Positions 28,995 through 44,600 are shown, counted from the stretch's first letter. The stretch: DNA of 64,000 bases from Glandiceps talaboti (GCF_964340395.1 NC_135567.1:10498984-10562983); one strand, 5' to 3'. Program-made: numbers and translations. The notes: a model not told the origin generated them from the letters alone.

Positions 28995-29686
28995 ATGGCT
29001 GACGCTGCCTACCATAAAATAACACAAGAACTCGCCGAATCAAGAGATTTCCCCATTGGGTCATCAGACAGCGAAGAGGAACCATTTCACGAGTTGGACA
29101 TGGGTGATGAAGACAGCCTTTCTAAAGGCGCTACGCCGAAGTCTTCAACATACGAACGACTCGGACCCGATTCTGCCGCTCCTCCAAAATCGTTCTCAAA
29201 GCAGACAACTGGAATCGTAATAGCACTTGTTGTTACTGCGATCGTGATCCTCGCCATAGTATTTGCCGTCGTTCCAAGGGCAAACTTTCCCCACGATGAC
29301 ATTCGTCTTCCACAAACAGTTGAACCCGAATCATACGAGATAGTTTTACACCCAAACCTAACCACCGAAGACTACACAGGACATGTCAATATCCAGGTAC
29401 TAGCAAAAACAGAAACACAGTCACTTTTTCTACACATGAAATCTCTAAGTTTGTCGGGTATACCTGAAGTGCGGCCAGCTGTTACGAAAAGAGATACCGT
29501 TGTGTCTAAAATAAGCGTCACAAAGACAACACTGAACGATAAATTTGAAATGCTGTACATCGCACTCGCACAGAAATTGTCTGTAGGTGAACGGTACATA
29601 CTGACCTTACATTTCGAAGGGAAACTTTCTGAGGGGCTGAACGGATTTTACAAGAGTCGATACAAGACCGCCGCAGGCGAAGACAG
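28995..29686 (+). CDS. Aminopeptidase exon 1
   Basis: 230 codons plus 2 nt. Cytosolic tail with [11 protein letters not shown], the membrane helix [20 protein letters not shown], and the first part of the N-terminal beta domain, ending GEDR. Donor AGACAG|GTACGT. The following intron is ~24.7 kb. Confidence 0.9.
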
Positions 29687-32600
29687 GTACGTAATGAGTA
29701 CATTGTATCTACAACAGCAAATAAACACAGACTGTGACAATCGCATTGATATTGTAATTTATGGCCGCTGTTTCCCAGTCCAGCGCGCTTTATCTTTGAA
29801 CAAATACAAATTTATCAGAATTCAAAAAAATCAAAGCTCGGCAGTAAGAGAAAACCAAATCAATATTCGCTGACAGTGTCACGTTGCAGACGATAGATAC
29901 ACAGCGAAGATAAATTTGCATAATTCGTCAGTGAATAATCGTCTCGTACACTTGAAAGCGAACGCTACTTCATGCAATGTGTGCGATTTGGTGTTGAGAA
30001 CTTGTTTGCATGGTTTTTATTGTTTATTTTTCAAAAATATTGTACGTGGCAAACTTGCATATTACCAACAGTAGGCTAGAGCACGTAAATTCAAAACAAC
30101 ACCCATGTGAAGTGTTGTGTGTAGTAACGGCTTAACGTACATTGAATACTGAAACAACGTAACTTACAGTTACACTCAATTAAGCACCTTGGCTGAACTA
30201 CATTTTCAAAAGGAAAAATGAACCATATGGTTGTTTAATTAACTGCATGTACAACAAGTAACACTAAAGTAAAGCACTTTCTCTATGTGCTACACTCGTT
30301 TATAGCATTCATATTACGAGTAACACTGAAGTAAAGCACTTTTTGTTTGTTACCGGTTACCCAACCCCACCTATTTTTTCAATGCCGACCCTAAATTTTT
30401 TAAACGTATTTGAGAAAAAATAGTAAAATCGCAACAATTGTGAAATCTCATGAGAAATAGTGAATGCGGAAACTGACATCAACTTTAAAAAGACAATGTA
30501 AAGTTGTTCTTCCAATCTGTAATGGCTGTACATCTGATAGGAAGAAATAAATAACACATACACCATTTGGAAAACAATGGAAAATTTGAACTAGACACTC
30601 ACACATGAAAAAAAAAATATTAAATTTTTTTTTTAAATCTACCTACCCTACCTATTCTAAAATTTGAGTGTAATCAGGACCACACAATTTTGTTATTAGG
30701 TTTAACATGATTAACAGTGGTGGATTTCTGGCAGTATTAAGAGTGTCTACCATCACGTTTTTACATTACACCAATCATAGTAGTGTGACTGCGACAGTTT
30801 TCATCATGGTTTCCATCATATATAAACGTATGATGTCACACTTGTGAATGTTCATTTAGGGGAAGGGGGAAGGGTTTGTTCTAAACGAGCAAAGTTTGTT
30901 TATTGCGCTCGTGCGATTTTGTGCGATTGTCCCTTAGTCCCATCACATAAATATCGGGGTTAGAGACACAAGGTTCACAACAACAGATGATACGATATAT
31001 TATTGACAGAGTGTGTGACATGTTGGTAATCCAAACTATAAAAATAGATCAGTTGAAACATAATACGTTGAGAGTTATACCTGTATGATGTATAAGTATG
31101 TGATATCACTGTCATCTCTGTCAATTTACAGTGATTTTTGCTAAAGTTGTCATATTGATGAGGATTGGGTATTTATTTTGGATTTTTAATTTATAAATCA
31201 ATTTTTAACATGGCTTCCTACTTGAAAAATCAATGTGAAACAACATATACCAAATACTTGGTTGTAACTCAATAAATTGCAGGAGATTAATGTAAAATCT
31301 GTGTTATTGTACAAAATGTGCCTACAATACATATAACAAACTTTTTACACATTCTTTAGCTTTTTGCAGTGTATTCAGTTACAAACACAGACTTAGTCAA
31401 CGTTGTTACACATTCATTTTTCAAATAGGAAGCCATGATAAAATTGTTTTATAAATTAAAAATCTAAAATAAACACCCAATCCTTATCCATATGGCCACT
31501 TTAAAGCGACCATCTGGATGAAAATTCACTATATATTTTAAAAGGTGAAAAAAATATGTCAAAAAGTTTGTTATTGTACATGTACATACAATAAGAAACA
31601 TTTGTACAGCTTTACTAATCTTTTACTGAGTTACAAAAACACAGACTTGGCATATTTTGTTCCATTGATTTTTCAAGTAGTAAGCCATGATAAAATTTAA
31701 AAAAATCAAACCATTTTATCATGGCTTCCTACTTGAAAAATCAAATCCCGACATCCATGGCATATGACCACTTTAAATTAAGGGTGGTAAGCAGGTAAAA
31801 TCTACCTACATGTAAGTTCCCCAGTCATTCTGTCAAGAGTTTCCTTACCAAACTTAAAGTATGTATTACTGAAACTATGCTCTAACTAAACAGTCTCAAA
31901 AATATATACACATTTCAGTGTATATATTATTCCCCAATATTTTTTTCCGTAGACAAGTAACTTAGGGTGCCTTGTTTGACTTGCAGTGACAAAACTCCTT
32001 AGGTTAACAAGTATTTTCTAGCTGACTGGAGATAAACCGGTATAATGATCATACCTACTCAAGGTTAATTTTAGGAGACGAAAAGAGAAAATAACAGCAA
32101 TTCTTAATTTTTTTGATTCTTACTACAAGCACAACTTTTGAGATACTTTTCACATGATGGTGAATGACTGGGGTATAAATTCCATATTTTGCTGTTTGAA
32201 CTTATTCAAGGTAAAAATTAGTCCAAAGCAACTCTGATCTGTAGTACTCCATTTCCCAAGGTAATTATCGTAATCGTAATTGATAAAGGAAACTAGACTA
32301 GTTTTAGGATGTCGTCAGTCAATCTGAGTAAAATCTGATGTGGTGAAAGCGGCTAGATGTTTTATTTACCTCTATCCATCGTGTTGTGACATTTGTTTTG
32401 TTCCGAGTGATCACCGCCTTCCCACATCTGAAATTATGTAATAGAAAATCTCGTTTGAATCTCAAGAATCTTGAAAGGTTTCTATGACCAATCAGCTCCC
32501 TTCTTTCAAAATCATTCAGAGAGCCTCTGTACGTCTTGACCTTCAGGTATTTTGTAAAGGTACCTGGTAGTTCATTTGCTTCTAATGTTAAAATGTAGCC

Positions 32601-35600
32601 AAATTTTGCTCCGAGTCAAAATGAAAAAACTGCCATTTCTTGTGAACACATAGTTAGAGATAGGAGAACACCAAATTTTGGTGTGTCACTAGAAATGGTG
32701 TGCGTCAGTGGTGCGTCAAATTGGCTTAAAGGGCAACACTCACCTCATAGTAAGAGATAGGGGAACACAAAATTTTGATGCCTCACTAGAAATTGTGTGC
32801 ATCAGTGGCACATCAAATCGACTTAGAGAGCACACTCACCACATAGTAAGAGATATGGGAACACCAAATTTTGGTGTATCACTAGAAATTGTGTGTGTCA
32901 GTGGTGCATCAAATCGGCTTAGAGGGTACACTGACCACATAGTAAGAGATAGAGGAACACCAAAGTTTGGTGCAACAGTAGAAATTGTGTGCATCAGTGG
33001 CACGTCAAATTGGCTTAGAGAGGACACACTGGTGGTGAGGGACATGACACGACACAATCCTAGGTTAGCATTGAGGTACAAATTAACAAATGGTTGCCGT
33101 CAGAAAACAATACTGTACACTAGCACTGTATATGAAGTAAATAATGTTAACATATGGCCATTCTTCCCACGCATACTTAGCCAGCGTTTCTTGAAAAATG
33201 CACTTTCAACATCAATAATTGAGAGCGGTGTATAACCCCTCAGGACAACTTAATATTAGCTCCATTCAAAAGTCTTTTGACTCCAGTTTTAAAAGGAGTC
33301 AGTTTGCCTGAATACATATGGTAGAATCACAGTGGTCTCCACGGATTGGTCCGACAGCCTGGCTCATTTGCATAATTTATTCACATGATTTGCATAACAA
33401 TTATTAGCTTTGTCAGGTAAGCTACCAACCTACATATTGAAATTGAAATTGAATTTAAAATTTATTCCACCGGAGAAGAAAAATATATACACAAACTTTG
33501 AAAGCAACAGAATGAACATTTCTGTTCTTATTTAAAAGGCCATGGAAATATTTCCCAAGGAACTAATCAAAGTCCATGGACCAGACATGCAAATAATCAA
33601 GACAAAGTTTAGCACGTACGAGTTTCACAATAACAACAAAAAATACAATTTTATGTAAATGAAGAGATAAAGATATGTTGGTGGCAAAAATAAATAAATA
33701 CATGGAAGTTCATTGGATCTAGCAACAACAAAACAACTGTAGCCTACCTGTAGACTTGAAGGACTAACATTACTACACTATTCCGCTATCCCAACTGTAG
33801 CCTACCTGTAGACTTGAAGGACTAACACTACTACACTATTTCAGCTATCCTAACTGTAGCCTACCTGTAGACTTGAAGGACTAACACTACTACACTATTT
33901 CAGCTATCCTAACTGTAGCCTACCTGTAGACTTGAACTTGAAGGACTAACACTACTATAGTACTACACTATTTCAGCTATCCTAACTGTAGCCTACCTGT
34001 AGTCTTGAAGGACTAACATTACTACACTATTTCAGCTATCCTAACTGTAGCCTACCTGTAGACTTGAAGTACTAACACTACTACACTATTCCACTATCCT
34101 AACTGTAGCCTACCTGTAGTCTTGAAGGACTAACACTACTACACTATTCCACTATCCTAACTGTAGCCTACCTGTAGACTTGAAGGACTAACACTACTAC
34201 ACTATTTCAGCTATCCTAACTGTAGCCTACCTGTAGACTTGAAGGACTAACGCTACTACACTATTTCAGCTATCCTAACTGTAGCCTACCTGTACTCTTG
34301 AAGGACTAACACTACTACACTATTTCACCTATCCTAACTGTAGCCTACCTGTACTCTTGAAGGACTAACACTACTACACTATTTCAGCTATCCTAACTGT
34401 AGCCTACCTGTAGACTTGAAGGACTAACATTACTACACTATTTCAGCTATCCTAACTGTAGTCTACCTGTAGACTTGAAGGACTAACACTACTACACAAT
34501 TTCAGCTATCCTAACTGTAGTCTACCTGTAGACTTGAAGGACCATCACATACTACACTATTCTGCTATCCTAACTGTAGCCTACCTGTAGACTTGAAGGA
34601 CTAACATTACTACACTATTTCAGCTATCCTAACTGTAGCCTACCTGTAGACTTGAAGGACTAACATTACTACACTATTTCAGCTATCCTAACTGTAGCCT
34701 ACCTGTAGACTTGAAGGACTAACATTACTACACTATTTCAGCTATCCTAACTGTAGCCTACCTGTAGACTTGAAGGACTAACACTACTACACAATTTCAG
34801 CTATCCTAACTGTAGCCTACCTGTAGACTTGAAGGACTAACACTACTACACTATATCACTGCAGCTATCCTAACTGTAGCCTACCTGTAGACTTGAAGGA
34901 CTAACACTACTACACTATTTCAGCTATCCTAACTGTAGCCTACCTGTAGACTTGAAGGACTAACACTACTACACTATTTCAGCTATCCTAACTGTAGCCT
35001 ACCTGTAGACTTGAAGGACTAACACTACTACACTATTTCAGCTATCCTAACTGTAGCCTACCTGTAGACTTGAAGGACTAACACTGCTACACTATTTCCA
35101 CTCTCCTAACTGTAGCCTGCCTGTAGACTTGAAGGACTAACACTACTACACTATTTCAGCTATCCTAACTGTAGCCTACCTGTAGACTTGAAGGACTAAC
35201 ACTACTACACTATTTCAGCTATCCTAACTGTAGCCTACCTGTAGACTTGAAGGACTAACACTACTACACTATTTCAGCTATCCTAACTGTAGCCTACCTG
35301 TAGTCTTGAAGGACTAACACTGCTACACTATTTTGCATGTCCTTCAAGTCTACAGGTGTAAAGTTAGACAGAAGCAATGACATGAGCATCATGATGGCAC
35401 TGGGTAGCGTCATGCTACCGTTGTGCTTGCATCAGGCTAGCATTGGGTTAGCATCAGGTTGGTATTGGGTTACATTAGGCTGGTAAATGTGGTATTGGGA
35501 TAACATCACTGCAGGCTGATGTTGGGATACCATCAGACTGGCATTATGCTAGCCTCAGGATAGCTCAGTGCTGTGCATTTGTACAACCGGTAGGAGATTT

Positions 35601-38600
35601 GTTAGTATTAATGCTAACTTTGTGTAAGGATTTATACCTACACCAGCCTAAAGTGAACACCAGGCTGACACTGTGCTTGCAACTCTGAAACATGTTTACA
35701 TTGTATTGTAAACTGTACTGATGAATATGCCAAAAATAGTCTTTTATTCCATCAAAACAGCTGTTATGTAAATTTGTGTTGTACATGTTGACATGATTGG
35801 TGTCATCAGCTAAATGTAGAATATATTTAGGTATTATTACTTTTAACGAATAAAGTGTTTTCTTTATGTACCACAATCGTTCATAGCATCCATATCAAGT
35901 ACAACCCATAACACCAAAGTATAGCATTTTCTGTATGTACCACAATCGTTTATAGCATCCATATCAAGTACAACCCATAACACCAAAGTAAAGTGTTTTC
36001 TGTATGTACCACAATCATTTATAGCATCCATATCAAGTACAACCCATAACACCAAAGTAAAGTGTTTTCTGTATGTACCACAATCGTTTATAGCATCCAT
36101 ATCAAGTACAACCCATAACACCAAAGTAAAGTGTTTTCTGTATGTACCACAATCATTTATAGCATCCATATCAAGTACAACCCATAACACCAAAGTAAAG
36201 CATTTTCTGTATGTACCACAATTGTTTATAGCATCCATATCAAGTACAACCCATAACACCAAAGTAAAGCATTTTCTGTATGTACCACAATCGTTTATAG
36301 CATCCATATCAAGTACAACCCATAACACCAAAGTAAAACGCTTTCTGTATGTACCAAAATCGTTTATAGCATCCATATTAAGTACAACCCATAACACCAA
36401 AGTAAAGTGTTTTCTGTATGTACCACAATCATTTATAGCATCCATATCAAGTACAACCCATAACACCAAAGTAAAGTGTTTTCTGTATGTACCACAATTG
36501 TTTATAGCATCCATATCAAGTACAACCCATAACACCAAAGTAAAGCATTTTCTGTATGTACCACAATCATTTATAGCATCCATATCAAGTACAACCCATA
36601 ACACCAAAGTAAAGTGTTTTCTGTATGTACCACAATCATTTATAGCATCCATATCAAGTACAACCCATAACACCAAAGTAAAGTGTTTTCTGTATGTACC
36701 ACAATTGTTTATAGCATCCATATCAAGTACAACCCATAACACCAAAGTAAAGCATTTTCTGTATGTACCACAATCGTTTATAGCATCCATATCAAGTACA
36801 ACCCATAACACCAAAGTAAAACGCTTTCTGTATGTACCAAAATCGTTTATAGCATCCATATTAAGTACAACCCATAACACCAAAGTAAAACGCTTTCTGT
36901 ATGTACCACAATCGTTAATAGCATCCATATCAAGTACAACCCATAACACCAAAGTAAAGTGTTTTCTGTATGTACCACAATCATTTATAGCATCCATATT
37001 AAGTACAACCGATAACACCAAAGTAAAGTGTTTTCTGTATGTACCACAATAGTTTATAGCATCCATATTAAGTACAATCCATAACACCAAAGTAAAGTGT
37101 TTTCTGTATGTACCACAATCATTTATAGCATCCATATCAAATACAACCCATAACACCAAAGTAAAGCATTTTCTGTATGTACCACAATCATTTATAGCAT
37201 CCATATCAAGTACAACCCATAACACCAAAGTAAAGCATTTTCTGTATGTACCACAATCGTTTATAGCATCCATATCAAGTACAACCCATAACACCAAAGT
37301 AAAGTGTTTTCTGTATGTACCACAATCGTTTATAGCATCCATATCAAGTACAACCCATAACACCAAAGTAAAACGCTTTCAGTATGTACCACAATTGTTT
37401 ATAGCATCCATATCAAGTACAACCCATAACACCAAAGTAAAGCATTTTCTGTATGTACCACAATAGTTTATAGCATCCATATCAAGTACAACCCATAACA
37501 CCAAAGTAAAGTGTTTTCTGTATGTACCACAATCGTTTATAGCATCCATATCAAGTACAACCCATAACACCAAAGTAAAGTGTTTTCTGTATGTACCACA
37601 ATCGTTTATAGCATCCATATCAAGTACAACCCATAACACCAAAGTAAAGTGTTTTCTGTATGTACCACAATTGTTTATAGCATCCATATTAAGTACAACC
37701 CATAACACCAAAGTAAAGCATTTTCTGTACCACAATCGTTTATAGCATCCATATCAAGTACAACCCATAACACCAAAGTAAAGCATTTTCTGTATGTACC
37801 ACAATCGTTTATAGCATCCATATCAAGTGTAAAAGTATACTGTTTCATTTGCTAACTGACCACATGAGAAAGGCCACATGCTATAGGCTTGTAAATAAAC
37901 CAATTGAAACAGTATACTTTTACACTTGATATCAATGCTATAAATGAGTGTACTACATGTACATTGAGAAAGTGCTTTACTTCAGTGTTACTCATTGTAA
38001 TATGAATGCTATAAATGAGTGTAGTACATAGAGAAAGTGCTTTACTTCAGTGTTACTCGTTCTATCATGCAATGTCTCAGTGCATATATATATTTCTACA
38101 GGTACTTGTTCCAATTAATGTCACAAAATATCTTGACTATATAAAGCAAACAGTACATAAATTCTGAATTATTGACTTGAACTGACAGTATCTGTCTTTT
38201 CTGGGACTTACAACTGTATGATCATACAAAGTGATTAACATACATACATGAGGGAGAATGCAAACAATTGTTTACTATGTCAACATGCAGACTGCACTGC
38301 CCTGCTATACTGTAAACATAGAATAGATATTTTCACTATGACAAAATTTTATGATTTTAGAACCTTCAACAAGATCTCAAAGACTAATTTTTCACTAATT
38401 ACCAGATTGTTACATTGTGTTCATGTACAAAAGGTGTTTTAGTCACTACGTATGTTTTGTGTTTTTTGTTTTCCAGCGAAAATAAGTCTTAAGTGAAAAT
38501 TTCTAGGTTTACAGTATTATTCCCAATGTTTCTTCATTTATTAGGAGCATACTAAGTGACCTAAGGGGCCTTGTTATGAGTGGACGATGAGTAGTGCCAA

Positions 38601-41600
38601 GGCCCCTTATGTTATGAATACTGAGTATATATTGGAGAATGATATAATCATTTTTTTTCATTTTTTCAATAATATTTTGCTCACTTAAACTTGGTTTTAG
38701 ACTAGAGTATTAGAATTAATGTTTATTTATGAAATTTTAACAAAATTAATATCAAAAGATCACATCAGTAAGAAAGAAAAAATATGAAATAAAATAGAAC
38801 AGTATCGCAAAATTGAAGATCATGGTTTTCTCTTTTCATCTCTGTGAAGTAGTTAAGGTAAATAATTTCAATTTATTTGAATTCAATTTATGATAAGAAG
38901 GACAAATATTGAAAGTTTATTTTGAGTTAATTATTGTATGTAAGAATTTTAAGTATTTGACAACACAAATTTTCCCGCCAAAACTTTCAGTTTCAGTAAA
39001 ATTCTTGATTGTCTGTTACTTTGTTGTAAATCTGAATCTAATTTTAGAGTAGACTTGGAGGAAAAATCTTTTTGTACTAAGTGTTGTCAATTTTTGTGTC
39101 TAAAAGTCTGTCAGAGACAGTATTGTTGAAAAAATAACAAATAATGTCATAATTTTTTGTTTATCTTACTTTTTGGTACATCTTAACTTAAATTTAGACC
39201 AAAATAGTAGTAAAAGTCTTCATTGATGAAATTTTTAAACAGATTGTAGTCTAAATGAGTGAACATCAACAAAAAATCACTAATTCTTGTTCGTCTGACT
39301 TTTTGGTTCATTTGAACTTATATTTAGACTGGGTTTGTAGAAAAAATATTTATCAGCACAAAGTATTGTCAACATCACAGTCTAAATGAGACAAAGTTGA
39401 CAAAAAAAATCAAAATCACAAAATTAGATATTTGTTCATCTAAGTTCTTCATATAATTTTAGACCAAGTTTTGAAAAAAATTTATGAACAACTTGATGTC
39501 AACGTCACAGTCTAAAAGATGATGTTGACAAAAAATCACAAACACAAAACACAAATTCTCGTTCAACCGACTTTGATACATCTAATTTTACATTTGAATA
39601 AAAGGAAAAATATGAACAAATTAATGTAAAATTTAGAAAAATTTAGAAAAATTAATCATAAATTCTTCTTCAAAGGCGTTTGTATATATAACGGTAATTT
39701 TAGACTGAAAAAATAGAAAAATTATTTCTGTACAAATTGATGTCAACATTACAGCCTGAAGAGACAACATTAAAACAAATTTCCTCAAACTTGATCACAA
39801 ATTCTTGTTCTTCTAAGTTTTTCGTACATCTGGAGCTAATTTTAGATTAATATAATAGGAAAAATATTTATGAATATGTTGCTGTCAACACTACCATCTA
39901 AAGAGACGATGTTGACAAAAAAATCCTAAATTAATCACAAATTTTTGTTCTTCCAAAATTTTTTGTGAATATAAAGCTAATTTTAGACAGAAATAGAAGG
40001 AAATATATTTACGAACAAATTGATGCCAATATTACAGTCTAAAAGAGAATATTGACAAAAAAATACCAAATTAAATCACAAAAGTGAAGTACATAACTGA
40101 AGTATTTGAGTTTTATGTTAGTAAAGGATTTGTATAATCAGATGTTTAAACAAATTGACTTGATAAATGAGAAATTGTGTTTTGTTATGAACCATAAATA
40201 AAAGCCAGATAATGGACATGTAACAAAGTGGAGTAGAGTGTGGCCAGTTGAATAAACAAACTGACATTATCAAGGAGAAAGAAAGTGTGTTTTCAGAAAA
40301 TTTAGGGTGTATTAATTGAGCAAACAGTTGGAGTGTTTTTTTCCGAGTTTGAAGACCTAGAAGGTACTATAGAACTATTTTTTTCATAAATCCTGTACCT
40401 AAACTTGCATTCCATGTACATGTAGTTCTACTTTACCCGGGTTTTTAAAACCACTAGGATATAAATCCCATATTTTTTGTTCAGATATGACTTATACATG
40501 GTATAATATTATTTGCCTGTGAAAATGTACACAGATGTTTTCGTCCTTGTGTTGCACTTATTTGTAATAAGTAAACTAATTTATCATGTTGATATAATTT
40601 TGATAATAATTGATAATTGATTAATTGGTTTGGCATTGTTGGTGGGTGGGGTGGGGGCAGTGTTTTTAAAGAGGTAGGTGTGCGTTGACAATTTGATATT
40701 ACAGGTACTGAGAATAAATCAACCTTCTTGTTCTATTTTGACCCTCTAGCACAAGATAAGATGATATTACAGGTACTGAGAATAAGTCAACCTTCTTGTT
40801 CTATTTTGACCCTCTAGTATGAGGTAAAATGGTATTACAGGTACTGAGAATAAGTCAACCTTCTTGTTCTATTTTGACCCCCTAGCATGAGGTAAAATGA
40901 TATTACAGGTACTGAGAATAAGTCAACCTTCTTGTTCTATTTTGACCCTCTAGCACAAGATAAAATGCTATTACAGGTACTGAGAATAAGTCAACCTTCT
41001 TGTTCTACTTTGACCCTCTAGCATGAGTTAAAATGCTATTACAGGTACTGAGAATAAGTCAACCTTCTTGTTCTACTTTGACCCTCTAGCATGAGGTAAA
41101 ATGCTATTACAGGTACTGAGAATAAGTCAACCTTCTTGTTCTACTTTGACCCTCTAGCATGAGGTAAAATGCTATTACAGGTACTGAGAATAAGTCAACC
41201 TTCTTGTTCTATTTTGACCCTCTAGTATGAGGTAAAATGGTATTACAGGTACTGAGAATAAGTCAACCTTCTTGTTCTATTTTGACCCCCTAGCATGAGG
41301 TAAAATGATATTACAGGTACTGAGAATAAGTCAACCTTCTTGTTCTATTTTGACCCTCTAGCACAAGATAAAATGCTATTACAGGTACTGAGAATAAGTC
41401 AACCTTCTTGTTCTATTTTGACCCTCTAGCACAAGATAAAATGCTATTACAGGTACTGAGAATAAGTCAACCTTCTTGTTCTATTTTGACCCTCTAGCAT
41501 GAGTTAAAATGCTATTACAGGTACTGAGAATAAGTCAACCTTCGTGTTCTACTTTGACCCTCTAGCATGAGGTAAAATGCTATTACAGGTACTGAGAATA

Positions 41601-44600
41601 AGTCAACCTTCTTGTTCTACTTTGACCCTCTAGCATGAGGTAAAATGCTATTACAGGTACTGAGAATAAGTCGACCTTCTTGTTCTATTTTGACCCCCTA
41701 GCATGAGATAAAATGCTATTACAGGTACTGAGAATAAGTCAACCTTCTTGTTCTATTTTGACCCTCTAGCATGAGGTAAAATGCTATTACAGGTACTGAG
41801 AATAAGTCAACCTTCTTGTTTTATTTTGACCCTCTAGCATGAGATAAGATGATATTGCTGCAGGTACTGAGAATAAGTCAACCTTCTTGTTCTATTTTGA
41901 CCCTCTAGCATGAGATAAGATGATATTGCTGCAGGTACTGAGAATAAGTCAACCTTCTTGTTTTATTTTGACCCTCTAGCATGAGATAAGATGATATTGC
42001 TGCAGGTACTGAGAATAAGTCAACCTTCTTGTTCTACTTTGACCCTCTAGTATGAGATAAAATGATATTGCTGCAGGTACTGAGAATAAGTCAACCTTCT
42101 TGTTCTACTTTGACCCTCTAGTATGAGATAAGATGATATTGCTGCAGGTACTGAGAATAAGTCAACCTTCTTGTTTTATTTTGACCCTCTATGAGATAAG
42201 ATGATATTGCTGCAGGTACTGAGAATAAGTCAACCTTCTTGTTTTATTTTGACCCTCTATGAGATAAGATGATATTGCTGCAGGTACTGAGAATAAGTCA
42301 ACCTTCTTGTTTTATTTTGACCCTCTATGAGATAAGATGATATTGCTGCAGGTACTGAGAATAAGTCAACCTTCTTGTTTTATTTTGACCCTCTATGAGA
42401 TAAGATGATATTGCTGCAGGTACTGAGAATAAGTCAACCTTCTTGTTTTATTTTGACCCTCTATGAGATAAGATGATATTGCTGCAGGTACTGAGAATAA
42501 GTCAACCTTCTTGTTTTATTTTGACCCTCTATGAGATAAGATGATATTGCTGCAGGTACTGAGAATAAGTCAACCTTCTTGTTTTATTTTGACCCTCTAT
42601 GAGATAAGATGATATTGCTGCAGGTACTGAGAATAAGTCAACCTTCTTGTTTTATTTTGACCCTCTATGAGATAAGATGATATTGCTGCAGGTACTGACA
42701 GGCTCCAATCTTACCTACATGTAATGTCAATTTCAGTACACAATAGCTCGTTAATAAGAGTGTATATTTGTTGACATGTAATGGTTGCCATAGAGATAAT
42801 TGGACTGTCTAATCAGTTTAATTGGTAATTTATCTCAGATAATAAAACAATTATTTAATAGCTTTTTAAATCTGTCTACTCATGGAAGTCTTCTCAATGG
42901 TCCACAATACTTGTTAATAATAGAGGAAATTGCCATGTGTTCCAGTCAGTGGTACATCAAGCCCGGGGGTGGGGTATTCCGGCTTTAATATACCCCTGGT
43001 GTGTATATTGATATATGCTGCCCTTTGGGTTGGGTTTTTTTTTGCCCTTTTGGTCTAAAATGGATACTGTATTTTTTGAGATAAGGAATCTAAAATGGGG
43101 TCTACTTTACACAATTTTCAATTTTTGTTTGGTCTAAAATGGGGTCCTGGAAGGAACCACATGATAAATTCTCTACGAGTTCGAAATTTCTGGGCCCTCA
43201 AAATTTCCTCCAGCTAATTCACTAGTTGACATTTTGATGTATTTTGGTCTACAATGGGTCTTCTGAAAACTTGAATGATTTTAAATGGGGTAAGTTGGGG
43301 TGGGGGTGGGGGTACACTGCATCACATCACACAGGGACATGTATTACAGCTAAAATGATGTAGGTTTGGTGTTTCACTCATGGGATATTACAGCTAAAAT
43401 GATGTAGGCTTGGTGTTTCACTCATGGGACATTACAGCTAAAATGGTGTAGGCATGGTGTTTCACTCATGGGACATTACAGCTAAAATGATGTAGGCTTG
43501 GTGTTTCACTCATGGGACATTACAGCTAAAATGATGTAGGCTTGGTGTTTCACTCATGGGACATTACAGCTAAAATGATGTAGGCTTGGTGTTTCACTCA
43601 TGGGACATTACAGCTAAAATGATGTAGGCTTGGTGTTTCACTCATGGGACATTACAGCTAAAATGATGTAAGCTTGGTGTTTTACTCATGGGACATTACA
43701 GTTAAACTGATGTAGGCTTGGTGTTTCACTCATGGGACATTACAGCTAAAATGATGTAGGCTTGGTGTTTCACTCATGGGACATTACAGCTAAAATGGTG
43801 TAGGCTTGGTGTTTCACTCATGGGACATTACAGCTAAAATGATGTAGGCTTGGTGTTTCACTCATGGGACATTACAGCTAAAATGATGTTGGCTTGGTGT
43901 TTTACTCATTGGACATTACAGCTAAAATGGTGTAGGCTTGGTGTTTCACTCATGGGACATTACAGCTAAAATGATGTAGGCTTGGTGTTTCACTCATGGG
44001 ACATTACAGCTAAAATGATGTAGACTTGGTGTTTCACTCATGGGACATTACGCTTTTGACACAAAAATAGACATTTTTCAACTCTAGACTAACAATATCA
44101 GAAACACAATAAACACAGTAGGACATAGGAGGGTCCTTTGCCCCATCATATTGAACAGTTTACGGCAGAGCATGTACGATACATTCCATTGAGAGTTTGA
44201 ATGAAATACTGTAACAGTATATCTGGAAATTTTTGTTGAAGACTTATTTTTGCTAATTTCACAGGAATTCAAAAATAATGCAATAATAAGTAGTGACTAA
44301 AATGCCTTCTTGTACATGAACACAATGTACCAGTCTGGTAATTGATAATATTAGTAAAAATTAGTCTTTGAGAAGTACATGTACTATGTTGGTAAAGCCC
44401 CCCAAAAATCGCAAAAATTTGTAGTAGCAAAATTTGCCAAAAATATCTAGGTTTTGCAGTATATCGTAAGTGCTGTAAACAGAATATGCATATATATGTG
44501 AGTAGAAAGAAATGCATTTGGAACTTATAAATCAGCCCGTATAAATATAAATAGATGTAAAATCCGACGTTTCGAATAAATATTCTTTTTCAAAGGAAAT

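Noticed and set aside
29687-29873. Extension of aminopeptidase exon 1 ([11 protein letters not shown]...)
   Set aside because: GTACGT donor at 29687 and exact phase match to exon 2; the extension does not resemble M1 enzymes.
36222-37052. 276-codon plus-strand frame in the 69-bp array
   Set aside because: The period is divisible by three, so a stop-free unit stays open along the array; no exon signals or flanking coding sequence.
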